DNA of 64,000 bases from Thalassotalea eurytherma (GTDB lineage: Bacteria; Pseudomonadota; Gammaproteobacteria; Enterobacterales; Alteromonadaceae), in contig NZ_BSSU01000004.1 in the NCBI RefSeq assembly GCF_030161415.1, positions 1 to 64,000 on the forward strand. Reading direction: 5' to 3'. Positions within the stretch are counted from its first letter, which is position 1; each line of letters begins with the position of its first letter. A program made the position numbers and the translations under genes. Positions 46,405 through 56,854 of this stretch are shown piece by piece. The notes below the pieces were generated by a model. It was given only the letters and a program-made list of their open reading frames with translations, did no database searches and had not been told where the DNA came from.

Positions 46405-48057
46405 ATGACATCAAGAACACAACTCACTAGTTGGCAACGCTTAACATCATTGGCCGACAAATATCAAAACCTTAATATCATGTCAGAGTTTCAAGATGAC
46501 CCGAAGCGCTTTGATAAACATCATGTCGCCCTCGATAACCTTATGTTCGATTACTCTAAAAATCAATTCAACGACGAGATATTCAATGCTTTAGTCAACT
46601 ATGCCAAAGAGTGCGACATTGAAAAAGCGCGTGATGATATGTTTTCAGGCGCAAAAATAAATCAAACAGAAAAGCGTGCGGTTTTGCACACTGCGCTTCG
46701 TAGCACAAGCACTGAACCTTTCTTAGTAGATGAAATTGATATTCGAGAGCAAATCAATGCCGAATTAGACAAAATCAAAAGTTTTGTCAAAGATATTCAC
46801 CAAGGTGCGCACACAGGTTATTGCGGTAAAACAATTACTGACATCGTAAGTATTGGTGTAGGTGGCTCAAATCTGGGTCCAGAGATGGTTTGTAATGCAC
46901 TAGAAAACTATGCACATGATACGTTGACTGTTCATTTTGTTTCTAATGTCGATGGTGAACAAATTTCTCAAATTCTAAAACGAGTAGATCCAACCTCCAC
47001 ACTTTTTATTGTTGCATCGAAAACCTTTACAACCTCTGAAACGATGACCAATGCAGCAACGGCTAAGCAGTGGTTACTCAACCATTATCAAAATGAACAA
47101 GCGATTGCTAAGCATTTTATCGCAGTGAGCAGCAATCTAGATAAAGTGGCTAGTTTTGGTATCGATCCGAACAACACCTTCGCAATGTGGGATTGGGTTG
47201 GCGGTCGATTTTCACTGTGGTCTGCTATCGCCTTGCCAATAGCCCTTTATTTAGGATTTGAAAATTTCCAGCGGATTTTGGCAGGGGGCGAAAATATAGA
47301 TCAACATTTTGTGAGTGCACCACTCACGCAAAACATTCCAGTGATCATGGCGCTATTAAGCTTTTGGCACGCGACCTTCCTCAACCACCAAAGCCAAGTG
47401 ATTTTGCCTTATGATCAAGCCCTAACCAAATTCCCTGCCTATTTGCAGCAAGCTGAAATGGAAAGTAACGGTAAGTCTGTATCAACAGACGGTACACCAC
47501 TGCCCTACCCTACTGTTGCGGCATTATGGGGCGAAATCGGCATTAACGGTCAACACGCTTTCTACCAATATTTGCATCAAAGCGCTAATGTTGTGCCTGC
47601 TGACTTTATTGGCTCTATCCATAGCCATACTGCGCTTGATAATCATCACCAAATATTAATGGCGAATTTTTTCGCTCAAAGCCAAGGGCTAATGACTGGG
47701 GTAGATGAATCCCAAGTAAAAGCCCAACTCAAAGAAAAAGGGCTTAAGAATGAAGAAATCATTACTTTAACGCCACATAAAGTGCACGTCGGGAACAAAC
47801 CAACAAATACTCTATTAGTGGATAAACTCACCCCGTTTGCTTTAGGGCAACTTGTCGCAATTTACGAGCATAAAATATTCACGCAAGGTGTATTACTCGA
47901 TATTTACTCTTTCGATCAATGGGGTGTTGAGTTAGGAAAAGTACTTGCCAAAGACGTAGAAAAACAACTTGCTGAGCAAGAAATTGACAATAACCAAGAC
48001 AGTTCCACGCAAGGTTTACTTAATTATTTCTTAAATAAACAGCGTCAAAACTGTTGA
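46405..48057 (+). CDS. pgi: glucose-6-phosphate isomerase
   Basis: 550 aa from ATG 46405; an upstream in-frame TTG is rejected because the ATG gives the usual family length of ~549. It interconverts glucose-6-phosphate and fructose-6-phosphate. SIS-domain signatures are SIGVGGSNLGPEMV, SKTFTTSETMTN, WDWVGGRFSLWS and MESNGKSV. It sits inside the nag locus behind a NagR operator, which would bring fructose-6-phosphate from GlcNAc catabolism to glucose-6-phosphate. Confidence 0.96.
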   Translation: MTSRTQLTSWQRLTSLADKYQNLNIMSEFQDDPKRFDKHHVALDNLMFDYSKNQFNDEIFNALVNYAKECDIEKARDDMFSGAKINQTEKRAVLHTALRSTSTEPFLVDEIDIREQINAELDKIKSFVKDIHQGAHTGYCGKTITDIVSIGVGGSNLGPEMVCNALENYAHDTLTVHFVSNVDGEQISQILKRVDPTSTLFIVASKTFTTSETMTNAATAKQWLLNHYQNEQAIAKHFIAVSSNLDKVASFGIDPNNTFAMWDWVGGRFSLWSAIALPIALYLGFENFQRILAGGENIDQHFVSAPLTQNIPVIMALLSFWHATFLNHQSQVILPYDQALTKFPAYLQQAEMESNGKSVSTDGTPLPYPTVAALWGEIGINGQHAFYQYLHQSANVVPADFIGSIHSHTALDNHHQILMANFFAQSQGLMTGVDESQVKAQLKEKGLKNEEIITLTPHKVHVGNKPTNTLLVDKLTPFALGQLVAIYEHKIFTQGVLLDIYSFDQWGVELGKVLAKDVEKQLAEQEIDNNQDSSTQGLLNYFLNKQRQNC

Positions 48058-48244
48058 TTAAAAAGACAAAACGAATAAAAACAGGACAAAAAACCTTTAA
48101 AAAACAAACAAAACAAAACCTAGGCACAAGTTAAAACCAAATATTTTTATTGATTTAAAACAGACAGTTAAACAAAAATATAACTTTTTTTTAATAATTC
48201 TGTAGCCAAAATATAATTTTATGTGTAAGGTTTATAGAAATTCG

Positions 48245-48260
48245 ATGACAGCGTTGTCAT
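48245..48260. promoter_or_regulatory. NagR operator 1 upstream of the TonB receptor
   Basis: ATGACAGCGTTGTCAT is palindromic except at the centre (GCGT). Its centre lies 19 bp from the second operator. Confidence 0.83.
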
Positions 48261-48263
48261 AAA

Positions 48264-48279
48264 AAGACAGCGCTGTCAT
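48264..48279. promoter_or_regulatory. NagR operator 2 upstream of the TonB receptor
   Basis: AAGACAGCGCTGTCAT contains the perfect palindrome GACAGCGCTGTC (48266-48277). The tandem pair, 61 bases before the start codon, suggests tight repression of the receptor. Confidence 0.83.
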
Positions 48280-48339
48280 TGAGAATAAAGCGATAAACTA
48301 AAATAACATTCACAACAAAATGTGTGTAAGGGAAAGTCA

Positions 48340-50997
48340 ATGTCATCTAAACACTTTAAAAAAGGCATCTTAGCAAGTTCAATTGCAATGGTGTTAACCG
48401 GTGCAACTGCACCAATGGCGATTGCTGATGAAGCAAAAGCAGAAACTGAAGTCATAGAAGTTCGTGGTATTCGTGGCTCACTTAAAGAAAACATCAACGC
48501 AAAACGTTACTCAGACTCTATCGTTGACGTTATTACCTCTGAAGACATTGGTAAGTTCCCTGATAAAAACGTTGCAGAAACACTTTCTCGCATCACAGGT
48601 GTTGCCGTTAGCCGTGAATTCGGTGAAGGTGAAAAAATTAGTATTCGTGGTGCCGGTCCAAAATACAACCGTACATTACTAAACGGTCAATCAGTAGGTA
48701 CTGCTGACTGGTTTATCCTAGATGAAGCTAACCGTAGCTTTAACTACACCATGTTACCTTCTGTGATTGTTAAAAATTTAGAAGTATACAAATCACCAGA
48801 AGCTTCAACAGATGAAGGTTCTTTGGGTGGTACCGTAGTATTACGCACTCGCCGCCCTCTTGAATTAGATGCAAACACAGTGAGTTTATCGCTAGAAGGT
48901 CAATATTCAGAAACGTCAGGTGAAACAGACCCTCAACTTGCTGGTATGTACTCTTGGAAAAACGAAGAAGAAAACTTCGGCGTGATGATTTCCGCAGTAA
49001 GCCAACAACGTACTGTTGAACGTCAAGGTTTTGAAGTATTAGGTTGGATTGAAGACGAAGCCGATGATTACATTGTTCCACGTAACATTGGTGCTCCTCG
49101 CTTTTTACAAGACCGTGAGCGCGACACATTATTTGCTACCGTTCAATACGCACCAAGCGACCAGTTATTATTTACCTTCAACGCCCTTTCTTCAAAAATG
49201 GACGTTAACAACCAAAACGCTAACTTAATCAACTTTGCATTTGCAGATCGCGCTGAGATTATCGCCAACGCAACTAAAGTAGAGAACGGTGCTATTTTAG
49301 CGTCTAGCGCAGGTGGTAACTACGCATATAACTTTATTAATCGTGTATCTAGCACTGAAACAGAGCAGTTTCATTTAGACGTAGATTACGAAGGTGACAA
49401 CTACACCTTAAACTTTGAAATTGGTACGACTGCTGCTGAAGGTGGTACGTACCGTGAAACATCATGGGAATACGTTGCTGTAGGTGCAGGTTACTCATAT
49501 GACTTAACAGGTACACCAGATGTTGAAATTGGTGTTGACCCTTCAGACGGTAACAATTTTGCTGCTGGTTGGATTTGGGGTGGTGCTAAACCAACAACTG
49601 ACGAAGAGACTTTCGCACAGTTAGATTTAGAATTCCCAATTGAAGTTGGCCCGTTTAGCGCATTAAAAACAGGTGTTAAATACCGTCAAGCTGAACGTAC
49701 TCAAGGTCGTCACGCATACAGCTGGCACGCACCATTTACAGACGGCGGCGGCGCTGATTGGGATGTTTACTTAGGTCACATCTTTGAAACATGCCCAACA
49801 TTAGCTGATTGTGGTTTAGATGCATTAGGCGCAGTAAATGTAGATGTTGCTGCAACAGGTAACATTACTGACCAAGTATCACATAACCGTGATCTAATGG
49901 AAGATATTGCATTTGGTAGCTTAAACGGTATTAATGCAGGCTATGCTATTCACGATAACTTACCAGAAATTTGGGAAGTTGAAGAAGACATCTTATCATT
50001 CTACGTACAAGGTGATTTCAGTGGTGAAGGTTACCGCGGTAACTTAGGTTTACGTTATGTAAGCACAGACCAAACATCTTACGGTTATGAGTATTCAGGT
50101 GAAACTTGGGGCTTAAATACAATCAATGGTGATTGGTTAACGCCTGAAACATTAAACTGGGTTAGTGAGTCAAACGACTACTCAGAAATGTTACCAAGCT
50201 TTAACATTGCTTTTGACTTAAACGATGAACAAATCTTACGTGTTGGTGCAGCACGCGTTATGGCTCGCCAAAACTGGGCTGACATTTCTTCATCAGAAAC
50301 TTACGGCTCGTTAAACGGTGGTCAAGGTTCAGGTACTCGTGGTAACCCACAACTATCGCCTACTATCGCAAACCAGTTTGACGTATCTTGGGAATGGTAC
50401 TACGCAGATGCTTCAGTACTATCTGTTGCCTACTTTGCCAAAGATATTAAATCACTTCGTACATCAACAGTTGTAACTGAAGACAGATATGACGAAGAAA
50501 ATGAAGTTTGGGTTCCTGTAGACTTCACGCAACCAGGTAACGGCCTTGCAGGTACTATTGAAGGTATCGAATTTGGTTTACAACACGACTTCGGTGGTTA
50601 CGGTGTTCAAGCGAACTACACATACACAGATTCTTCAGCTGAAGAAGAACGTGACCCAATGAAGCCTGGCTCAGGTTTAGTTGAAGGTACGTCTGACGAT
50701 ATGCTTAACTTAACAGCATATTACGAGAACGATACATTCGGTGCACGTGTTATGTATAACTACCGCAGTGAGTGGTACAAAGGCTTGCACTTCAACGGTG
50801 ACGAACTATTCAATGATGCGTTTGGTCAATGGGATGCAAGTGCTTCTTGGAACTTCAACGAGTACTTAACCTTTACGCTAGAAGCAGTTAACTTCACAAA
50901 CGAAGAAATTGTTGAGTACAATGGTAGTAAAGAACGTGTGATGTCTATTTATGAAAATGGTCGTCGCTACGTAGCAGGTGTACGTGTTAACTTCTAA
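48340..50997 (+). CDS. TonB-dependent receptor for chitooligosaccharides/GlcNAc
   Basis: 885 aa from ATG 48340 with AAGGGA six bases upstream; an in-frame GTG at 48322 is rejected. It has a signal peptide (ends near APMAIA), a TonB-box-like TEVIEVRGI, and a plug with DVITSEDIGKFPDKNVAETL and SIRGAGPKYNRTLLNGQ. This subclass is typical of carbohydrate receptors in Alteromonadales. The barrel ends in YVAGVRVNF with terminal Phe, the usual outer-membrane signature. The double NagR operator and the downstream hexosaminidase point to GlcNAc oligomers as ligand. Confidence 0.93.
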   Translation: MSSKHFKKGILASSIAMVLTGATAPMAIADEAKAETEVIEVRGIRGSLKENINAKRYSDSIVDVITSEDIGKFPDKNVAETLSRITGVAVSREFGEGEKISIRGAGPKYNRTLLNGQSVGTADWFILDEANRSFNYTMLPSVIVKNLEVYKSPEASTDEGSLGGTVVLRTRRPLELDANTVSLSLEGQYSETSGETDPQLAGMYSWKNEEENFGVMISAVSQQRTVERQGFEVLGWIEDEADDYIVPRNIGAPRFLQDRERDTLFATVQYAPSDQLLFTFNALSSKMDVNNQNANLINFAFADRAEIIANATKVENGAILASSAGGNYAYNFINRVSSTETEQFHLDVDYEGDNYTLNFEIGTTAAEGGTYRETSWEYVAVGAGYSYDLTGTPDVEIGVDPSDGNNFAAGWIWGGAKPTTDEETFAQLDLEFPIEVGPFSALKTGVKYRQAERTQGRHAYSWHAPFTDGGGADWDVYLGHIFETCPTLADCGLDALGAVNVDVAATGNITDQVSHNRDLMEDIAFGSLNGINAGYAIHDNLPEIWEVEEDILSFYVQGDFSGEGYRGNLGLRYVSTDQTSYGYEYSGETWGLNTINGDWLTPETLNWVSESNDYSEMLPSFNIAFDLNDEQILRVGAARVMARQNWADISSSETYGSLNGGQGSGTRGNPQLSPTIANQFDVSWEWYYADASVLSVAYFAKDIKSLRTSTVVTEDRYDEENEVWVPVDFTQPGNGLAGTIEGIEFGLQHDFGGYGVQANYTYTDSSAEEERDPMKPGSGLVEGTSDDMLNLTAYYENDTFGARVMYNYRSEWYKGLHFNGDELFNDAFGQWDASASWNFNEYLTFTLEAVNFTNEEIVEYNGSKERVMSIYENGRRYVAGVRVNF

Positions 50998-51010
50998 TAC
51001 GTAACACTAA

Positions 51011-51037
51011 AAAAAGCCGAGCTTAGCTCGGCTTTTT
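51011..51037 (+). terminator. terminator after the TonB receptor
   Basis: The 12-bp perfect stem AAAAAGCCGAGC / GCTCGGCTTTTT has a 3-base loop. It separates the highly expressed receptor from the cupin-hexosaminidase pair, which then depends on readthrough. Confidence 0.9.
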
Positions 51038-51068
51038 ATTCTTATCACCTATTGTTTGTCAGGTAATT

Positions 51069-52103
51069 ATGAATCATCGCCCATTAAAACAAGTAGCTGT
51101 TTGGCATAATGTTGACCAAACCGTTTTTGAAACTCACATTCAACCACTTGCAGAGCCTGCAATATTGAAGGGTTTTGTAAAACAATGGCCACTTATTAAA
51201 AACAATGCGAACCAAGACAAACAGCAATTAATTAAAGATTTAGACGCCCTCTATATTGGCGGTGACGTGCAATACGCACAATTAGACAAATCAACTGCTA
51301 ACGGACGCTACTTCTACAACAGTCAATTTAATGGTTTTAACTTTGAACGAAAGATAGCGAGCTTTGCTCACTTTTCCCAACAGTTATTATCAACACCAGT
51401 CTCAGCTAACAAGGCATTCGCGATTCAAAGTGCACCTGTACGTGACTATTTTCCAAACTTTGAGCAAGCACACAAACTCGGATTGTTTGATGATCTTGTT
51501 GCACCACGTTTTTGGTTAGGCAACCAATCGACGGTCGTGCCACATTATGATGACGCAGATAACATCGCATGTTCTGTGATTGGCAAAAGACGATTTACAT
51601 TATTTCCACCAGATCAAATCAATAACTTATATGTTGGCCCGCTCAATTTCACTCCTGCTGGGGCACCAGTGAGTTTAGTTGATGTCAACCAGCCAGACTT
51701 TAACGCTTTTCCAAAGTTTAGCACTGCGTTAAATCATGCATTGGTTGCAGAGCTAGCGCCTGGTGACGCACTCTACATCCCTACCCTTTGGTGGCATAAC
51801 GTAGAGGCATTAGACGACGTTAACATGTTGGTTAACTATTGGCAGGGTGGCTCAATTTCAAGTACGGAGAAGCCTGTAGCGATGGACACATTGTTAATGA
51901 GTCTGTTAACGCTAAAACACTTACCTGCACATAAACGCAAAGCTTGGCAGGCATTTTTTAACTACTATATTTTCGAATCTACGGCTGATAGCTTTGAGCA
52001 TATCCCTTCTCATATTAAAGGGGTATTGGGCGATCTTAATGACACCCAAAAACAACAAATTTCACAATGGCTAACGAGCCAATTAAGCAATAAAAACTCA
52101 TAG
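51069..52103 (+). CDS. cupin-8/JmjC-like protein of a carbohydrate utilisation locus
   Basis: 344 aa, cytosolic. The Fe(II)/2-oxoglutarate facial triad appears intact: His159-x-Asp161 (VPHYDDADN) and His243 (LWWHNVEALD), plus ILKGFVKQWPL near the N-terminus. Such cupin-like proteins recur beside TonB receptors in Alteromonadales and Xanthomonadales sugar loci, but their target is unknown; hydroxylation of a protein or tRNA is conceivable. It follows the receptor terminator and ends 9 bp before the GH20 gene. Confidence 0.82.
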   Translation: MNHRPLKQVAVWHNVDQTVFETHIQPLAEPAILKGFVKQWPLIKNNANQDKQQLIKDLDALYIGGDVQYAQLDKSTANGRYFYNSQFNGFNFERKIASFAHFSQQLLSTPVSANKAFAIQSAPVRDYFPNFEQAHKLGLFDDLVAPRFWLGNQSTVVPHYDDADNIACSVIGKRRFTLFPPDQINNLYVGPLNFTPAGAPVSLVDVNQPDFNAFPKFSTALNHALVAELAPGDALYIPTLWWHNVEALDDVNMLVNYWQGGSISSTEKPVAMDTLLMSLLTLKHLPAHKRKAWQAFFNYYIFESTADSFEHIPSHIKGVLGDLNDTQKQQISQWLTSQLSNKNS

Positions 52104-52112
52104 GTTTCCCTG

Positions 52113-54767
52113 ATGAAAGCATTACTTCTCACCATGTCACTAACAAGTTCGCTGATACTTGGCGGTTGTTTTTCCCAGCAGAGCGAATCGCCAAGCTCGC
52201 TAACGAAAGCAACACAACAAGACATCGACAGCATCGCCAATCATTTAGATGTATCATTTGAGCTCATCACCAACCAGCCATCAGAGCATTGTGATCCTGA
52301 GCAAACTGATGGCAATTGTTTTACAGCAAGCTTATCGCTAACAGCAGGTGAACGAATCACGGCAAATAATTGGCAAATTTACTTTTCTCAAATCACACCT
52401 ATACAGTCATCAGATAGCGATGAATTTATTATTGAGCACATTAATGGTGATATTCACCGTATAAGCCTAAAACCTAGTTATAAAGGTTTCGGTAAAGACG
52501 AAACAAAGAACATCACATTTTATGGTAGTTATTGGTCATTGTCGGAAACCGATGCAATGCCAAACTACATCATTAGTGCTCCTGAATTAAATGGCCAAGT
52601 GATAAGTAGCACAGTGGCGAAAATTGATAGCGAAACAGGTTTAGAAATACTGCCGCATGTTAAAACCTATACCGATAACCAACATCAATTTAAACGCACA
52701 ACCGCTGATCAAACGACGTGGTTAACAAGTGAAAGTTTATTTGAAAGAAATCAATCTACTTTTGAGCAAGCCATTGACGAGCAGTACATTGCGCAAGCAA
52801 TAATTCCAACACCTAAACAGGTGACACTATCTGCAGATCCTGCAAGTATACATATCAAAAAAGGTATTAAGGTAGACTTTGGTAATGTTGAGCCATCAGC
52901 GGTTAATGCAGCGCTAACACGTTTATCAAGTTTAGGAGTTGACCAACAAGAAAGTGGCTTACCCGTTGTTTTGTCAATATCAGCTAAACCTGAGCAGTTA
53001 ACCGGCAGTTACCAACTGAATGCCACCACGGATCAAATAACGATTGTTGCTCAAGACGAGCAAGGCGTGTTTTATGGCTTGCAATCACTTGCTAGTTTAG
53101 TTGACTTATCAAGCGACACCATTCCGCAAATAGAAGTGGTTGATGAACCACTCTTTGAGTTTAGAGGTATGTTAGTTGATGTTGCGCGCAACTTTAAAAG
53201 TAAAGCATTCATCCTAAAATTACTTGATCAAATGTCGGCTTATAAAATGAATAAATTTCATTTTCATTTGGCTGATGATGAAGGTTGGCGTATTGAAATC
53301 CCAAGTTTGCCAGAACTAACCAATATAGGTGGAAAACGCTGTTTCGATATCACAGAGCAACAATGCTTAATGCCTCAACTTGGCGCAGGCATAGATGTTA
53401 ACGCCCCAGTGAACGGCTACTATAGTGTTGCTGATTATCAAGAAATATTACGCTATGCGAGTGCACGTCATATCCAAGTGATCCCATCACTTGATATGCC
53501 TGGTCATTCTCGTGCAGCGGTAAAAGCAATGAACGCCCGCTTTGAAAAGTACAAGCAACAAGAGCAATTAAATAAAGCCAACGAATTCTTGCTTTACGAA
53601 TCAAATGATCCGACAAAATATTCATCAGTCCAATACTACCAAGACAACACCATTAATGTTTGTTTAGATTCGGCTTATCATTTTGTTGAGCATTTAATGA
53701 AAGAAGTTCAGCAGATTCATGCTGATGCCGGACAGCCCTTAACGAGATACCACATAGGTGCTGACGAAACCGCTGGTGCTTGGGTGGAAAGCCCTGCTTG
53801 TAAAGCATTCCTAGCGACTAATGATCAAGGCATTGAAAAAGCAGATCAACTAGCAAGTTACTTTGTTGAACGCGTAGCCGTTATGATCGCAAAATTAGGT
53901 ATTGAACCTGCAGCCTGGGCCGACGGTCTTGCTCATACCCGCACAGAAAAAATGCCATCGGTTGTTCAAGCCAATGCATGGGGACCACTTATGTGGAGCT
54001 CTCATAGTCAAAGTAATGATTTAGCCAACAGAAACTGGCAGGTGGTTGTGTCTTCACCCGATGCCTTGTACTTCGATTTTCCTTACGAGGCGGACCCAAA
54101 AGAGCATGGTTATTACTGGGCTTCAAGAGAGATAAACACAGAAAAAGTGTTCCAGTTTATGCCTGAAAACTTGCCAATTCACGCTGAGTTTTGGCGAGAC
54201 CGTGAAAACCAACCTTATACCGCTGACGATACATTGCAACATGATGAAAATGGTAAAGTTATCAATAAACCATTAAACGAAGGTGTTAAATTTTACGGTG
54301 TGCAAGGTCAACTTTGGACGGAAAACACGCGAAGTGATGACATGGCAGAGCACAAAATATTTCCACGTTTATTAGCACTTGCCGAACGTGCTTGGTATAA
54401 GCCTGACTGGGCGGTTGATTACAACTACCAAGGTGCCAAGTATGATCAAGATTCAAACTATTTTACCCCAGCTCTAGAAGCACAGCGTAATGCGCAGTGG
54501 CTAAAGTTCTCACAAGTACTTGGCATGAAAGAGCTGCCTAAAGTTGAGCAGGCAGATATTGCCTATCGATTACCAACGGCTGGTGCAAAAATTATTGAAG
54601 ATAAACTTCATTTAAATGTCGCGTTTAAAGGATTAAACATGCAATACAAAGACGCTAGCAACACTTGGACAACCTACCAAAATCCAGTGGCAGTTAGCGG
54701 TAAAGTTGAAGTTAGAACAATAAGTTACGACGGTATACGGGCCAGCAGAAGTTGGTCTGTCAACTAA
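52113..54767 (+). CDS. beta-N-acetylhexosaminidase, GH20, lipoprotein
   Basis: 884 aa. The lipobox LILGGC places it in a membrane, presumably facing the periplasm. Domains in order: an N-terminal CHB_HEX carbohydrate-binding domain (about 35-185), the GH20b domain (about 235-340), the GH20 barrel (about 350-760) with catalytic Asp551-Glu552 in HIGADETAGAW, and a C-terminal Ig-like domain (about 800-884). It removes non-reducing GlcNAc from chitooligosaccharides. GlcNAc then enters by NagP. The start has AGG eight bases upstream. Confidence 0.94.
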   Translation: MKALLLTMSLTSSLILGGCFSQQSESPSSLTKATQQDIDSIANHLDVSFELITNQPSEHCDPEQTDGNCFTASLSLTAGERITANNWQIYFSQITPIQSSDSDEFIIEHINGDIHRISLKPSYKGFGKDETKNITFYGSYWSLSETDAMPNYIISAPELNGQVISSTVAKIDSETGLEILPHVKTYTDNQHQFKRTTADQTTWLTSESLFERNQSTFEQAIDEQYIAQAIIPTPKQVTLSADPASIHIKKGIKVDFGNVEPSAVNAALTRLSSLGVDQQESGLPVVLSISAKPEQLTGSYQLNATTDQITIVAQDEQGVFYGLQSLASLVDLSSDTIPQIEVVDEPLFEFRGMLVDVARNFKSKAFILKLLDQMSAYKMNKFHFHLADDEGWRIEIPSLPELTNIGGKRCFDITEQQCLMPQLGAGIDVNAPVNGYYSVADYQEILRYASARHIQVIPSLDMPGHSRAAVKAMNARFEKYKQQEQLNKANEFLLYESNDPTKYSSVQYYQDNTINVCLDSAYHFVEHLMKEVQQIHADAGQPLTRYHIGADETAGAWVESPACKAFLATNDQGIEKADQLASYFVERVAVMIAKLGIEPAAWADGLAHTRTEKMPSVVQANAWGPLMWSSHSQSNDLANRNWQVVVSSPDALYFDFPYEADPKEHGYYWASREINTEKVFQFMPENLPIHAEFWRDRENQPYTADDTLQHDENGKVINKPLNEGVKFYGVQGQLWTENTRSDDMAEHKIFPRLLALAERAWYKPDWAVDYNYQGAKYDQDSNYFTPALEAQRNAQWLKFSQVLGMKELPKVEQADIAYRLPTAGAKIIEDKLHLNVAFKGLNMQYKDASNTWTTYQNPVAVSGKVEVRTISYDGIRASRSWSVN

Positions 54768-54859
54768 TTAGTCTAAGCCATATGGGCAGTGTCCCAATAA
54801 ATAAAACGCGAATGTTTCGCACATGTTAAAAAAAATACAACAGAAGATTAAAATAACAA

Positions 54860-54875
54860 ATGACAACGCTGTCAT
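54860..54875. promoter_or_regulatory. NagR operator upstream of nagK
   Basis: ATGACAACGCTGTCAT is the palindromic core within AAATGACAACGCTGTCATTT. It stands 76 bases before nagK and should control the nagK-nagB-nagA-nagP operon. Confidence 0.84.
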
Positions 54876-54950
54876 TTATGTTAAGATGATCATCAAGATT
54901 AAGATAATTATTGAATATATAGCTCGCATGGAGTTATTTAAGAGGTCAAC

Positions 54951-55844
54951 ATGCCGACAAACAATAAGACTTACTTCTTAGGGATTGATGGCGGCGGCAG
55001 TAAATGCAAAGCCATTATTGTTTCAGAAGATAACAAAGTAATCGGTTCTGGTATATCTGGTCCAGCTAACCCTATTCACGGTTTTGAGCAGGCAACTCAT
55101 TCTATTACCGAATCAGCATTGCTCGCACTAAAAGATGCAGGTTTACAAGATGTGAAACTGTCTGACTTGATCGCAGGTGTCGGTTTAGCGGGTGTCAACT
55201 TGCCAATTTTATTTGACCAAATGTCGGCATGGGAACATCCCTTTAAAACCATGTACTTAACGACTGATTTATTAATTGCTTGTTTAGGAGCCCATCAAGG
55301 CGACGATGGCGCAGTGATGATTTCAGGCACTGGCTCTTGCGGCTTCAGTTATGTAGACCAAACGCCATTTATGGTGGGAGCTCATGGTTTTCCTCATGGC
55401 GATAAAGGCAGTGGTGCATGGATAGGGTTACAGGCAACAAAAAACGTATTGTTGTCTTTAGATGGCCTCATTGAACCAACAAGCCTAAATCAAGATGTTC
55501 TCGATCATACACAAGCTAAAAGCGCAGTAGAGTTAGTAGAAGCCATTGCTGGTAAACCTGCTACTTATTACGCAAAACTCGCCGGCTATGTTTTTAAACG
55601 CGCTAGTGAAGGTGATCAGGTAGCAAGCGCAATTATTGAAGAAGGCGCTCAATATTTAAGTCAGGTAGCCAAGCGCTTAGCCCAACAAAATCCACCTCGT
55701 CTGTCGATTATCGGTGGCTTATCAAGTTTCATTGTCCCTTGGCTTGAGGAAGAAGTACAAGCCAATTTATCTGAGCCTATTTACCCTCCCGAAATGGGCT
55801 CGGTTCTTTTTGCTAAGCAGCAACTCGCTAACGCTGCACACTAG
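54951..55844 (+). CDS. nagK: N-acetylglucosamine kinase
   Basis: A 297-aa kinase of the BadF/BcrA ATPase type, the form used in Alteromonadales. The phosphate-1 motif GIDGGGSKCKAII and phosphate-2 GTGSCGFSY are present, with the adenosine motif in SIIGGLSSF. It makes GlcNAc-6-phosphate. AAGAGG lies five bases before the ATG. First gene of the nag catabolic operon. Confidence 0.93.
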   Translation: MPTNNKTYFLGIDGGGSKCKAIIVSEDNKVIGSGISGPANPIHGFEQATHSITESALLALKDAGLQDVKLSDLIAGVGLAGVNLPILFDQMSAWEHPFKTMYLTTDLLIACLGAHQGDDGAVMISGTGSCGFSYVDQTPFMVGAHGFPHGDKGSGAWIGLQATKNVLLSLDGLIEPTSLNQDVLDHTQAKSAVELVEAIAGKPATYYAKLAGYVFKRASEGDQVASAIIEEGAQYLSQVAKRLAQQNPPRLSIIGGLSSFIVPWLEEEVQANLSEPIYPPEMGSVLFAKQQLANAAH

Positions 55845-55855
55845 AAGGTTTTAAT

Positions 55856-56854
55856 ATGTCTACCACATTAATGGAGCAAGAAGCGAAACAAACGCCTCAA
55901 GTTATCGAGCAGCAACTTGTTAAAAACCAAGCAATTGCAAAGTCAATTGCTGATAAACTAAATGCACTTGAACCAACCAATGTCATGATCATTGGTCGCG
56001 GATCATCGGATCATGCTGGTGTTTTTGGTAAATACCTTATTGAGATTGAAGCAGGTATCCCTGTAAGCTCAGCAGCACCGTCAGTATCAAGTGTCTATAA
56101 CAAACAACTAAAGCTTAGCAAAAGCTTTGTTATTGTAATCTCTCAATCTGGCCGTAGCCCTGATATTTTGGCACAAGCACAAATGGCAAAAGATGCGGGG
56201 GCATATTGCGTAGCATTAGTAAACGATGAAAGCTCTCCATTAGGTGAAATCGTTGACGATGTGATGCCTTTGTCAGCAGGTGCTGAAATATCAGTGGCGG
56301 CGACAAAAAGCTATCTCGCAACCTTGTCGGCACTACTTCAGCTAACTGCATATTGGACCAATAACCAAACACTTATTGGTGCACTTGATACGTTGCCAAA
56401 CGCACTACAAAACATGATTGATTCATCTCCTCAGTTGACGGCTGAATCTATTGAAAATGTTAAAAACCTTGTTGTACTAGGTCGAGGTTTAGGTTTTGCA
56501 GTATCCAAAGAAATGGCACTAAAACTTAAAGAAGTAGCAAGTATTCATGCTGAATCTTTTAGTAGCGCTGAGTTTTTACATGGCCCAGTAACGCTTGTTG
56601 AACAAGGGCTCGCCATTGTAAATTGCCAAGTAAATGACGAAAGTTTGCTTTCTCACCAAGAACAAATCACCGAAGTAAAACACCGTGGTGCCGATATTGT
56701 AGATATTAAGCAACTCGACGATAAAGTGCATCCTCGTATCGCACCTTTGGTTGTTTTACAAAGGTTTTATTTAGACGTAGCAAGTGTTGCCGTGTATCGT
56801 GGCTTTAATCCAGACGAGCCAAAAGGCTTGAAGAAAGTAACACGGACTTTGTAA
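55856..56854 (+). CDS. nagB-II: glucosamine-6-phosphate deaminase, SIS type (NagB-II)
   Basis: 332 aa with two SIS domains (IIGRGSSDHAGVFGKYLIEIE and VVLGRGLGFAVSKEMALKLKE). It is unrelated to classical NagB but replaces it in Alteromonadales. It converts glucosamine-6-phosphate to fructose-6-phosphate and ammonia. It lacks the glutaminase half of GlmS. GAAGG lies seven bases before the ATG. Its TAA overlaps the nagA ATG by one base. Confidence 0.93.
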   Translation: MSTTLMEQEAKQTPQVIEQQLVKNQAIAKSIADKLNALEPTNVMIIGRGSSDHAGVFGKYLIEIEAGIPVSSAAPSVSSVYNKQLKLSKSFVIVISQSGRSPDILAQAQMAKDAGAYCVALVNDESSPLGEIVDDVMPLSAGAEISVAATKSYLATLSALLQLTAYWTNNQTLIGALDTLPNALQNMIDSSPQLTAESIENVKNLVVLGRGLGFAVSKEMALKLKEVASIHAESFSSAEFLHGPVTLVEQGLAIVNCQVNDESLLSHQEQITEVKHRGADIVDIKQLDDKVHPRIAPLVVLQRFYLDVASVAVYRGFNPDEPKGLKKVTRTL

